Origin: Lytechinus variegatus
Lineage: Eukaryota; Echinodermata; Echinoidea; Temnopleuroida; Toxopneustidae
Direction: 5' to 3'
DNA: 64,000 nucleotides
Assembly: GCF_018143015.1 (NCBI RefSeq)
Contig: NC_054746.1
Coordinates: 37,542,830-37,606,829 of the forward strand
The position numbers were made by a program, and so were the translations under genes. Position 1 is the stretch's first letter. The number at the start of each line of letters is the position of its first letter. The notes under the pieces are model-generated. The model was not told the DNA's origin, did not search any database, and worked only from the letters and a program-made list of their open reading frames with translations. Below, one piece after another: positions 35,121 to 45,400 of the stretch.

Positions 35121-35519
35121 TATTTTGTTTTTTATTGTTTGAATTATAAAATATTTCAATTTATACAGAATTGACAATGATGTAAAACTTGACTGAACTA
35201 CATAATGTTAAACAATGTTGATTCCACAAGTTCAGGGATTATAAAGCTCCATTTCAAATGACATGGGTGAGAAAATCAGAATGTTTCATATTTCAGATAA
35301 TAAAATACAAAAGAAATAGTGAGTGCGTGATGTCATCAGTCCCCTCATTTGCATACTGGCCAGGATGTGCATATATAACTGTTGTGTGAAATTAAGCAAA
35401 ACTTTAAAAAGTCATAGCTTTCTTATTTTACATCCGATTTTGATGAAATTTTCAGTTTTATGATTGTTGGATTTTTCTCGTTTGTTCAAATCAACTTTTT
35501 GTTGGGGTGGACTTGTCCT
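35121..35519 (+). mobile_element. TTAA-type MITE copy, left-truncated
   Basis: Runs from TTTATTTTGTTTTTTATTG to GGGGTGGACTTGTCCTTTAA and is the best intact reference for the split copy at 843-1078 / 5273-5416. It starts within the UGT 3' flank, just past the AATAAA at 35110. Confidence 0.75.
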
Positions 35520-35792
35520 TTAAGCTGAGGTTATTGCACGGATATCAGACGGCAAGTTGTTCCAAGTTAACGAACCATTATAATGTAGTGAGCGTTTAAA
35601 ATAATCAGTTCTTGGTTTGGTTAAAAAAAGTGGGGAGTGAGCAGCATATCGTGTATTAATAGAAATTTTTCTCGGAATTATGAATTTTTCAAATATGATG
35701 GCATTAAATTGAAAGTCCAGATAAAATGGATAAGTGAGGGGTTACAGGGTATAACATTCTGCTATAAGTATTAACCTTGCATACTGGTTTTT

Positions 35793-36900
35793 GTCTCACC
35801 TGCGAAGCAAAGTGAGACTATAGGCGCCGCTTTTCCGACGGCGGCGGCGGCGGCGGCGTCAACATCAAATCTTAACCTGAGGTTAAGTTTTTGAAATGAC
35901 ATCATAACTTAGAAAGTATATGGACCTAGTTCATGAAACTTGGCCATAAGGTTAATCAAGTATTACTGAACATCCTATTAGAGTTTCATGTCACATGACC
36001 AAGGTCAAAGGTCATTTAGGGTCAATGAACTTAGACCATGTTGGAGGAATCAACATCGAAATCTTAACCTGTGGTTAAGTTTTTGAAATGTCATCATAAC
36101 TTAGAAAATATATGGACCTAGTTCATGAAACTTGGACATAAGGTTAATCAAGTATCACTGAACATCCTGCATGAGTTTCACGTCACATGACCAAGGTCAA
36201 AGGTCATTTAGGGTCAATGAACTTTGGCCGAATTGGGGATATCTGTTGAATTCCCATCATAACTTTGAAAGTTTATGGATCTGATTCATGAAACTTGGAC
36301 ATAATAGTAATCAAGCATCACTGAAAATTTTGTGCAAGTTTCAGGTCTCATGATTAAGGTCAAAGGTCATTAGGGTCAATGAACTTTGGCCGAATCGGGG
36401 GTATCTGTTGAATTACCATCATAACTTTGGAAGTTTATTGGGCTAGTTCATTAAACTTGGACATTAGAGTAATCAAGTATCACTGAACATCCTGTGCACG
36501 TTTCAGGTCACATGACCAAGGTCAAAGGTCAATGAACTTTGGCCGAATTGGGTGTATCTGTTGAATTACCATCATAACTTTGAAAGTTTATGGATCTGAT
36601 TCATGAAACTTGTACATAAGAGTAATCAAGTATCACTGAATATCCTGTTTGAGTTTCAGGTCACATGATCATGGTCAAAGGTCATGTAAGGTCAATGAAC
36701 TTTGGCCATGTTGGGGTTTTTTGGTGAATAACCATCATATCTCTGTAAGTTTATTGGTCTAGTTCATAAAAAGTGGACATAAGAGTAACCATGTATCACT
36801 GAACATCTTGTGCGAGTTAGAGTAGTATTCAAAGTCAGCACTGCTGCTATATTGAACCGCGTGATGCAGGTGAGACGGCCAGAGGCATTCCACTTGTTTA
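35793..36900 (+). mobile_element. Tandem-core element, copy 2 (complete)
   Basis: Left motif GTCTCACCTGC at 35793, inverse GCAGGTGAGAC at 36866-36876, then 24 more bases to the CCACTTGTTTA end. The head GGCGCCGCTTTTCCGACGG is followed by a CGG run. The core has about six units, each with GGTCACATGACCAAGGTCAA or close variants. The asymmetric placement of short inverted repeats plus a tandem core resembles Helentron-associated (HINE/pearl-like) non-autonomous elements. That class is an inference. No proteins are encoded. Confidence 0.8.
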
Positions 36901-37770
36901 ATCGTTGGACTCTTGTTACATTATAATATTTTGCACTCTGCCCCCATATTACATTACAATAATCAATGTGCGGTAATATAAGGTTATTATACATCATTAA
37001 TAAAATTCGCTTGGGCAAGAGGTACCGAATCCGTCGTATAAAACCAATAGTTTTTGATAACTTATTGCACACATTATTGATGACAACTCCAATGCAGGCA
37101 AGGGACTATTATCAAATCAAGATATTTAAATTCATTAACCTGTTCAATTGCATCATTTTTCACATAAATATTTATCATTTTTTTTCTTACTTTAATTTGA
37201 TCTAGTCCCAATTAACATATTTTTGGTTTTCTTTACATTACTGTATCATTGTCAAACGGCTTATGTCGAAAGGGTGGGTGCTGTCGCGTTAGGGTCCAAA
37301 CCGGGGGGGGGGGGGCTTTGGACGAAAGGGCGCGTTCCAGTGAACGCGACGCGACGTGGCGCTCCCAACGCACCCTTTCGGCCAAACCGGGGGGGGGGGG
37401 GCTTTGGACGAATCTTCGCGTTCGCGTTGACGCACCCTAACGCGACAGCACCCACCCTTTCGAAATAAGCCTTGTCAAACCGTTGAATTAATTTGTGTAC
37501 TGGCAGATTGAAGGTCGTTTTGAAGTACTGAAACATTTTTATTTTGACAAAATAAAGCAGTGTCGTCGGCATATTCACACAATTTAATATTATTACAAAA
37601 ATTGATATTGCAAGCATCATTTATGAATATTGAAAATAATAAAGGAGAAATCATACTACCCTGGGGCACACATATAAATAAAGACCTAAAATCTGACAAA
37701 ATATTATTAAATCTGCCAAGAAGGGCAGCCTCCCCCCTCCCCCCTTCTGCATGTTGCGCCACTGCAATGG
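36901..37770 (-). mobile_element. LINE reverse-transcriptase fragment
   Basis: Minus-strand translation shows VPQGSMISPLLFSIFIND and YADDTALF (RT motifs B and C) at 37.7-37.55 kb. After the inserted element at 37258-37471 come KTKNMLIGTRSN, VNEFKYLD, VCNKLSKTIGFIRRIRYLLP and NNLILPHIDYCNVIWG. This order matches the palm/thumb of jockey/CR1-like non-LTR retrotransposons. Several reading-frame breaks are present; both ends are missing, the right edge abutting tandem-core copy 2. It is a different element from the RNase H LINE at 39.4-40.6 kb. Confidence 0.8.
37258..37471. mobile_element. 214-bp inverted-repeat element with 9-bp TSD (Mutator-like size)
   Basis: Directly flanked by TTGTCAAAC at 37249-37257 and 37472-37480. 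The ends GGCTTATGTCGAAAGGGTGG and the inverse of CCACCCTTTCGAAATAAGCC continue through GTGCTGTCGCGTTAGGGT, giving ~37-bp inverted repeats. The interior carries two direct copies of a G-run followed by GCTTTGGACGAA. A 9-bp duplication is typical of Mutator/MULE elements. It interrupts the LINE fragment, so it is younger than that insertion. Confidence 0.9.
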
Positions 37771-38520
37771 ACAGAATAATTCGGTAAAAGATAAAATGAA
37801 TGATCCATATCTTTCACCTCATGAAGTATTCTGTCCATTGCACTCGTGAACATTCATTATTTGTATAATGATTAAATTAAGAATTTTACATAATGGCGCC
37901 TAGATGACGTCATCATAACCAGATTAACTTGAAAAGCTTATTGCGGCATCTCTAAGATAGACTTTATAGATGACTTGAAATTCAGTAAAATAGATGGAGC
38001 CAATTTAGAGAAAACTTGGCGACAAGAATCTGCCTTAAAAATAAATAAAAAGAAAGAAAATTCTGACGAAATCAATTACAGAGCTGATCTGTCATAGAAA
38101 GACCATGCATTGACCCTATATGGACACTGGACAGACCATCTAATTATAGGATCACACGTCATAAAACATGTTTTCTATATATGCTTGTATTTTTCTTTGC
38201 CTTTTTATTCTTCAATTTAATTGTCATGTAAAGCATAGAAAATCACAATATTTTCATATACTGATAATCCATAATGACATAATAGAATGTTGACACATTA
38301 AAATAAAAAAGTCATTACATAAAAAAACATAGTTCATAAATTTAGAAGGGCGTGTAAATATGATTACCCTGGCGTAGACCGAGGTCACAAAATATGACAA
38401 AACTACGAACAGAGTAAAGGGATAACAAGAAGGTAGGGGAGAAGGAGGAGAAGAAGGAGAAGACTGAGAAGAAGAAGAAGCTTGAATTGAGAAAGAGGAG
38501 GAGAATAAGGAGGAGCCGAA
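37771..38520. other. No gene seen
   Basis: AT-rich spacer ending in a GAAGGAGGAGAAGA purine tract (38.43-38.52 kb). Nothing recognisable beyond that. Confidence 0.55.
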
Positions 38521-38810
38521 CAGGGGCGGAAATCTCCCCAAAAAGGTAGGGGGGACAAGGGGCTACAAATTTGACAAGCAAAAAAAAAAGGATCACGACA
38601 AGCAAAAAAAGAAAGAAAAAAAAATCACCCCAAAATTAAGGTCATCTCGTCCCAAAATACATGTTTTATTTTGATTTGGAATCATGATGTGTTTCTTACC
38701 ATCATAAAATACCAAAAATAGTATAGGGGGACATTTGATATTGTGTCCCCCCTACTATTTTGAGTAGGGGGGACACGTCCCCCTGCCCCTCCCCCTTGGG
38801 ATTTCCGCCC
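38521..38810. mobile_element. 290-bp MITE inserted in a GGA-repeat tract
   Basis: Left CAGGGGCGGAAATCTCCCC and right GGGATTTCCGCCC form 13-bp inverted ends. Further symmetric G/C-runs (GGGGGGACA / TGTCCCCCC) lie inside. AGGAGGAG-type repeats occur on both sides. A fragment GTCAGGGCGGGAAATCCCC at 42255 is the same family. Confidence 0.65.
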
Positions 38811-39383
38811 ATTAGGAGGAGAAGAAGGAGGAGGAGGGGGTGGGGTAGAAGAAGAAGGGGGATGTTGTTGTTGTTGTTGTTATTTTGAATAGGCAAACTA
38901 GTCAGTTTTGACTATTGTTGCCTTATAAATATGCTTTTCTTTTTTTTTTTTAAATATGATAATTTCTTTGTTCAAATTATGTCAGTTTGAAAAGTAAAAG
39001 AAAGAAAGGAAAGAAAAGTTCCCAGGAAATTGTGCAAGACCACCTCTCCTGCCCTGTATTAGTACGTTATCCTGACAAGCCCGCTCGAGGTGCATTTCGA
39101 GGGCGTCTCAGGAGTACAAAAAATTGTATTCCCTATGTCTCTCAAACGTAAGCAGGGGGCGCTCTATCCAATACCTCGTAGAACTTGATTTAAATTCCGC
39201 AGGTGCAAATTTATGTCAAATCGATCGGAACCATATCAACATTATTATTTTTTTAAAGCGAAAACATTTATAGTAGAGTAAATACTGACATTCAAGGGCC
39301 ATGTGATAAAGTGAAAGTGACAATAAAGGTGCACACATAGATTAATTCGGTGAAAACATCATAAAGAATTACCCCCGAAAAAT
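38811..39383. other. Simple repeats and spacer
   Basis: GAAGGAGGAGG then a TTG trinucleotide run to 38.88 kb, followed by non-coding spacer. Nothing else supported. Confidence 0.5.
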
Positions 39384-40648
39384 ATATATATATATAAACA
39401 CTTTGCTCAGCAAGGTATTCTGGTCACGAAAGTAATAATTTGCTAAAGTTTAGTTCTCTTTACTCTTGACTACACCCTGTTAAGATGGTTGCCATCCGGG
39501 CAGCCAATTTGAAATCTATGAGTCCTTTTGAAATATCTGATTAGAGCACTTTGTGTCTTAAGTGTGAGATTCTCCACTTTACGTTCCGCATCAGGGATAT
39601 TGTTAACATTTAATTCAGCAAGTAATAGGGCTCGTTGAATAATAAATTTAGGGCAAACATATAAGAAATGGTATATCGTTTCTCTTTCATTACAAAATTC
39701 ACACAATCCAGTCGTGTGTCTTCCCTTCTTAAAAAGGAAGTCATTTAAACCCAAACCTCCCAAACGTAATCTGTGGATCATTTTTTCACCTCTTTTATCT
39801 GTGCAGAGATAATCAAAGGGAGTTTTTTCGGAGACAGCTTTCTGGTATTTTTTTTATTCTGAAGTTGACTTGTCCCATCTCTTCTGCCATTCCTTTCTTG
39901 CAAGAACTCTTACAATCTTTTTTGTTTCTTGGATATTCAAACCATTATTAATCTCTATTTCTTGTTTTAGGGCTGCCTTTGCATAGAAGTCCGCCGTTTC
40001 GTTTCCACTAACTCCACAGTGAGATGGAATCCACTCTATGCAAATTAATATACCTTTATATTTTAGACAAGTAGCGGTAATTATGATTTCTCTAACGAAA
40101 TTATCCTCATTGTTTTCCTTCACCGCTTCAATAGCACTCAAAGAATCGGTAAAAATTACCACTTTATTATAAACGTTCAAATTTTCCAACCACTGCAGTG
40201 CCAAGACTATGGCGACCAATTCCGATCTATACGATGATGTAAAATTTTGCATTCTTTTACTTTCGATTACCCGCATAGCAGGCACGTAAAAACAAGCAGA
40301 GGCATTGCCGAGCGCCGGGTCTCTAGAACCATCAGTGTAAATATGGAGATTCTCTTTCCAAGTTGTATTAATATACTCCACACTTTGTGTTGTATTGATA
40401 AAAAATGTTGTCACTTTTGGACACAAGCTCATGCAGCTTCAATGACACTTCTGGTGGAGAGAGATGCGAAGGAGGCATGGGTGTATAAGACTGAAAAGAT
40501 TCAGTTGTGTAGATTATCTCATCTTCCAAAACTCTTAATCCAAAAGGTTTTCGTGCTTTCTTATTTTTTTCGTATTCAAATTGCCAACAGTTCTTCAATG
40601 ATGATTGGAGTGGGTGTTTGACGTTTTGTCTTATTTTTGCTTTGTAAA
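39384..40648 (-). mobile_element. LINE fragment with RNase H domain and C-terminal zinc knuckle
   Basis: Minus-strand coding from about 40640 gives YKAKIRQNVKHPLQSSLKN and KARKPFGLRVLEDE, then after one frame change near 40430 an RNase H domain with all acidic residues: IYTDGSRD, SSYRSELVAIVLALQWL, VVIFTDSLSAIEA and EWIPSHCGVSGNETADFYAK. A TAA at 39854-39856 interrupts the frame, which then continues to MIHRLRLGGLGLN and the knuckle CEFCNERETIYHFLYVC, ending at 39470. A TA-dinucleotide tail lies at about 39384-39396. RNase H after RT is characteristic of I/R1-group LINEs. The RT part is absent; the hAT insertion at 40657 sits at or inside its 5' edge. Confidence 0.85.
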
Positions 40649-40656
40649 CCTTGGAG

Positions 40657-42182
40657 CAGGGTGACCAGACGTCCCGTATTTCCCGGGATTGTCCCGTATT
40701 TTGCTCCTGTGTCCCGGCGTCCCGACAAACCCTTCCCGGGACGCCTATTTGTCCCGTATTTCAGAATATTGAACAAAATGTAGTTTTAAAAGTGACGAAT
40801 TTTCAATAAATAACCAACAGCTGACGAAGCAGGGACAACAATTAAATCGATAACTGTAAACTTTTACAAGTTCTGCGGTGATTTCTTGCTAACCCAATAC
40901 ATTGCAAACGAACTGGCCTCCTGCCTGTGTGTGGCAGGCTACTAGCTAGTCATGTAGGATCAAAGCAAATTCTCAATGGTGCAAACAATCTCACATGATA
41001 AACAGTTTTACACCACTAATAATCACAAAATCGGCGGGAAATTCTTATAACTATACTATGGATTCTCAGATTAATGATTTGGAGATGTAATCGGAGGAAC
41101 AAGTTATTGACTTTTCATAGATCTAGTTGTTTCAGCTTTCGTTTTGGGTCTTGGTGTATACGATGCCGCAATGTTTCACCTAATTTTTAAGTTTGACAAT
41201 GTTTCAATTAGAAATTTTATTAATTTCTAAAACATTTTATTTTTAATTTTTTAAAATACATTTAAAAAAACACCAACTAAAATTATGATTTTTATTAGAT
41301 GATTGGATTTTTTGGTTACTTGAAGTTTGAACTTTATTCCCTTTTTCTTTCTTTTATATATACCCTATCTTTTTTGCTTGCCCTTTTTGTTCCATCTATC
41401 TTTATTCCTCTCTTTCTTTCCTAGACATTTTCTTTTCTCTCTCTCTTTTCATTTTTCTTTCTTTCCTTCTTTCTCTTACTTTCCTTCTTTATTAAATATC
41501 CTTTTTATTTCCTTCATTCTTTCTTTCCTTATAATTACCTTGGCTTCCTTCTTTCTTCGTCTCCTGTTTCTTTTCGTTCTTTCTCTCCCATTATTTTCTC
41601 TTTTTTACGTTCTCTCCTCCCTTCATACTTCCCTTCCGCTCTTTCGTCCTTTCTTTATTTTTTCCCTTCTTATTTTTCCCCTTATTCTTTCTTTTCTTTC
41701 TTTCTTTCTTTCTTTCCCTTCCTTTCTTCCATCCTTCCTTCCTCCAGTTTTCTTCTTTCTTTCTTTCAAAGAATGAAGGAAACATGTTTATTTCCTTCAT
41801 TATTTAGTTCCTCCTTCTTTTTCGTACCTTTCCCCCTTTAATTCTCTCCTTTATTTTGTCTTTCAGACATTTATTCATCTTCCCTTCCTTTCTTTTTTTT
41901 CTTTCTTTCTATATTAATTTCATAGAATGACGGAAACCTTATATTTTATCTCTTTTATTATTTCTTTCATTCTTTTATTCTAACTTTCTGTTATTTTTTT
42001 CTGTTTTCCTTTATTTTCTTTCCTTCTCAATCATCTCTTTTCTTTCTTTTTTATTCTTTCGTTCACTTTCTCTTCCAATTCTTTATATTTTTTTCACAAG
42101 TCTAATACTTTGTGTGGGCTTCTTTGTTTATCTTCGTTGGTCAAATGTCCCGTATTTCATTTTGTGAAATCTGGTCACCCTG
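40657..42182. mobile_element. 1.5-kb hAT-like nonautonomous element with 8-bp TSD
   Basis: Flanked on both sides by CCTTGGAG (40649-40656 and 42183-42190), the 8-bp duplication typical of hAT elements. The termini CAGGGTGACCAGA and TCTGGTCACCCTG are a perfect 13-bp inverted pair. Subterminal GTCCCGTATTTC repeats occur at both ends, as in Zaphod/Tip100-like hATs with CAGGGTGACCA ends (from memory). No transposase frame; roughly half of the interior is a pyrimidine-rich array. Confidence 0.92.
41330..42095 (+). repeat. CTTT/CCTT pyrimidine-rich array inside the hAT element
   Basis: About 750 bp of imperfect TTTCTTTC/CCTTC repeats. The 149-residue F/L/S-rich open frame across it is a by-product of composition, not a gene. 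The array seems to have expanded within the transposon, whose ends remain intact. Confidence 0.85.
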
Positions 42183-42190
42183 CCTTGGAG

Positions 42191-42449
42191 GAGGAGGAGG
42201 AGACTGAGATTAATATACGGCAACTGTTCCCGTAAGCGTACCCCCCCCCCCCCGTCAGGGCGGGAAATCCCCTTGCTAGCTCCAGCTCCGGCCGCCGGCC
42301 ATATAATAGGCCATCACCAGCGCAGCCTGCCGGCCTTTCGCATATTCTCGGTCAGTACCGGTACTGTTCAAAGGCAAGCTGAAGTGCGCTTCCTGTGCCA
42401 TTTAAACAGAAGTTACAAATTAAGAAGCAGAATAACCAGAAGTAGAGAA
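42191..42449 (+). promoter_or_regulatory. GPATCH11 promoter / 5' UTR region
   Basis: Short GC-rich stretch (CTCCGGCCGCCGGCC, 42.28 kb) followed by CATATAATAGG and CAGTACCGGTACTG before the ATG at 42450. It follows a C-run and a MITE fragment at 42.24-42.27 kb. Transcription start is not visible. Confidence 0.45.
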
Positions 42450-45400
42450 ATGGCAGAAGGCGAAGAAGATGATTATATGTCAGATAGCTTTCTTGTAGAA
42501 AGGTGAGCGCTTACAATACATAACGAGTGAGATATCGACTAACGACAAAACGTTAGCAGCTTTGAATTCGATGCCCCACACGTTTACATTGGTGTCATGT
42601 GTGCAGATAATATGACCCACTCGTTTCAACCAACAAGGTTATGATATAACCTTGTTCTCAGTTACATCTCCATGTGTGGCAAAACTAGGGTGGCAATTTT
42701 GGCTTATTTTCTCTTTTTATATGGGTCAAATGCTTGATTTTCTTACACTATCAGTTTCCAATACAGCCATTCATCATAACTTGGCCTATCCTTAAGTTAT
42801 GTAAATAAAAAAAATATTTTTTGTTAATTATTAAAAATAGAGATATAAAATGAAAATTTTCTTGCCATATCAGTTATCACATTCCACCAATAGAGGGTGT
42901 ACACAAAAATATGCCCAAAATTCAAGTTTTTGAGCGCTATGGTGAATACAAAAATTATTCCCAAGTTACTAATACTATTAGGTGACTAATGAAAAATAAA
43001 TTGCAACTGTATGGAAATTAGTAATTTTAGTCATAAAAGTGATATTTTAATGATTTTTTAAAGTGTGTGCCATGTACAGCATTGGCATACCTTAGTCATA
43101 CCTGTAGATTCCCCCACAGGCAGGATGGTTGCAGTGAACAAGTGGTATGACCATAATTTGGTCACATTTTGAAAATAATCTTGAAGATGATTTTCAAACA
43201 ATTATTTCTCACAGTTCACACAAAATTAATCGAAATCATCCATACCAAACGGAAGGCAAGATTCCAAAGCTAAATTCGCTTGACAGAAGTAGGCCAAGGT
43301 AGCCAGGCGGCTTCTTGAGAGTAAAAATCATTTACTGACGTAGGCTTTACTCTCAATGAAGCCAGGACCATTTTTATCGATTTCATTTTTAAACAAGAAT
43401 TCATAAAAAAATGAGAAAAATATTATGAAAAGACGGGGGAGACTCGCCTGATGTTTACGCCGCCATACGTAAGTAAATGATTTTTACTCTCTGGAAGTCT
43501 CCTGGTTAAGTAGGACTATTATCGAGATCCTCCCCTTTTGGCTTTCACGTTGTTGGTATTATTTTAGGGTTGTATGAAATTTATCAATAATTTGGGGGAT
43601 TTTTTGGACATCGTTTTGAGCAGTCAACGACTTTTCGCCTATCTGCCATTTTGGATCTGAGGGAACTGTGATCATAATATTATTAGACCGAACGCAGAGG
43701 GCACCAACATGCGGTCGTGTTGTTCGGTCGCTACGGGGATGTGAATGTAATTTCAATATGATCAGTCTTGGAGTTGAGTGCAGTCGCTATGTGTGGATTG
43801 TCTGATTTGTCATGATTGTAGTGAAATGAGATCATGTTTGGGAGTAATATTTTGCTATTCTGTACATTTTGAGGAAAATTATGTTTTCCGTGATTTTCCG
43901 TTTGAATAGCCAGTTTCAAGAGCCTGTTTCCCTTTCCACTGTCCTACATAATATTGGGTATTGTTGACAACGGAGAAAGGTTATCAGTATCGCTAAGTAG
44001 CAAAAAAACATGCAATTATCGATAAGACTAGCGATAAAGAAGTTATTGATAACAGCACTATTGTGAACAACCTCCTACTCTGGCCAAACAGCCCAAATTT
44101 ATGGTCAAAAGTTTTAAAACGTCAATAGAAATACAAAAGCCAAAATGGTACCTTGTTTTCTCTTAGTAAGTTGTTTCAACTTGTTTGTTCATTGTCACTT
44201 TGTGAGGCTGGTTATTAAGACAGGAAAAATGCGTACGCGAGTTTGAGGTACCGTACCGGTATGGTACATGGAAGGTGCCATGACATGTTTGGGTCAGTGT
44301 GTGAAAGCTTGAGGCCCGAAAATGGTGTGTACATTAGTGCCAATTTTGAAATCGTACAAATGACAATAATCGGGGGGGGGGGGGGAAATCTAACTTGCGT
44401 AGGTAAGAATGATCAAAATACATTGAAATATCGTTGGGTCAGTAAACAAATATTTTTATTTATCTGTATCTTTCAACAACTAGAAAGAATTTGTAAATCC
44501 TTATTGTGTTTTTATCCAATCTAAAATCATCTCGTTCAACTGTAAATTGACACACACGTAATAGTTGGCTTACTTTAGTTAATCGATTTCAAGTTTTACT
44601 GTGCGTCTTCAGAAAAGTTTGGAGACATTCACAACTTCTATGCACATAATTTTACCAGAAGTTTACAGGAATTTGAACTACATGTAGTACCAAAACTATA
44701 GGCATGCTATCATTATTCATCAAATAAGGTCCATAAATTCTTATTTATTGAAGAAAAACAGGGAGAAAACTGAAAAAATTGTTCACAAGTCACAACCAGC
44801 CACAGCACGATACACTTTGCATCGGTTGCGCATCGGCCATTCATAAAAAATATTGCAGATACTGATGTTTTGCCGATGCCGCAAAATATCGGCTCGATAC
44901 GATCATCTTTTAAGGAATAGTTTAGATCTCTGAATTATGAAAGTTTGGTGGCTTGTGAATTATTCCTGAGTTTGCACCAGACATTGAAACAAAAACTGCC
45001 TGAATACAGCTACTGAATACATGTATGTTAACCTAACAAGTCTTAATGGGGAGATGGCAATCCTAAAAAAAAGATTGTGAGCTGGGGCTATTTAATGCCA
45101 CAATAATGGCATGTGGCAGTGCCAGGAATTAAAGCAGAAATGTTTGGCATTATCTACTTAAGATTTACCTGTTTGCTTTATTACATTACAGCAAGGATAC
45201 AAAACCCAAGCAGCTGGCATGGGGGAAGACGGCTCGACTGAATAAAATGGAAGCCAAAAGAAAGGAAGCTGCTGAAAAAAACAAATCAAAGTTCAAACCA
45301 GTGAAGGTGCGTGAGGAAGAGCAGAGACAGAAGGGTCTTAATAGTGCAATATCAACACAGAGTAAAGGGTTTGCTATGCTACAGAAAATGGGCTACAAAC

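Noticed and set aside
37261-37620. 119-residue frame with Gly/Pro-rich region
   Set aside because: Crosses the inserted 214-bp element and its G-runs; not in frame with the LINE and composed of repeat sequence.
38390-38530. Possible CRISPR-like or ordered repeat array
   Set aside because: It is an irregular GGA/GAA purine tract. No constant repeat-spacer pattern exists anywhere in the window and the genome is eukaryotic.
36901-40648. A single LINE containing both the RT fragment and the RNase H fragment
   Set aside because: On the minus strand RNase H would precede RT, opposite to the order in RNase H-bearing LINEs. The two pieces are separate insertions.
41327-41776. 149-residue Phe/Leu/Ser-rich membrane-like protein
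   Set aside because: Encoded entirely by a CTTT/CCTT simple repeat inside a transposon; composition artefact.
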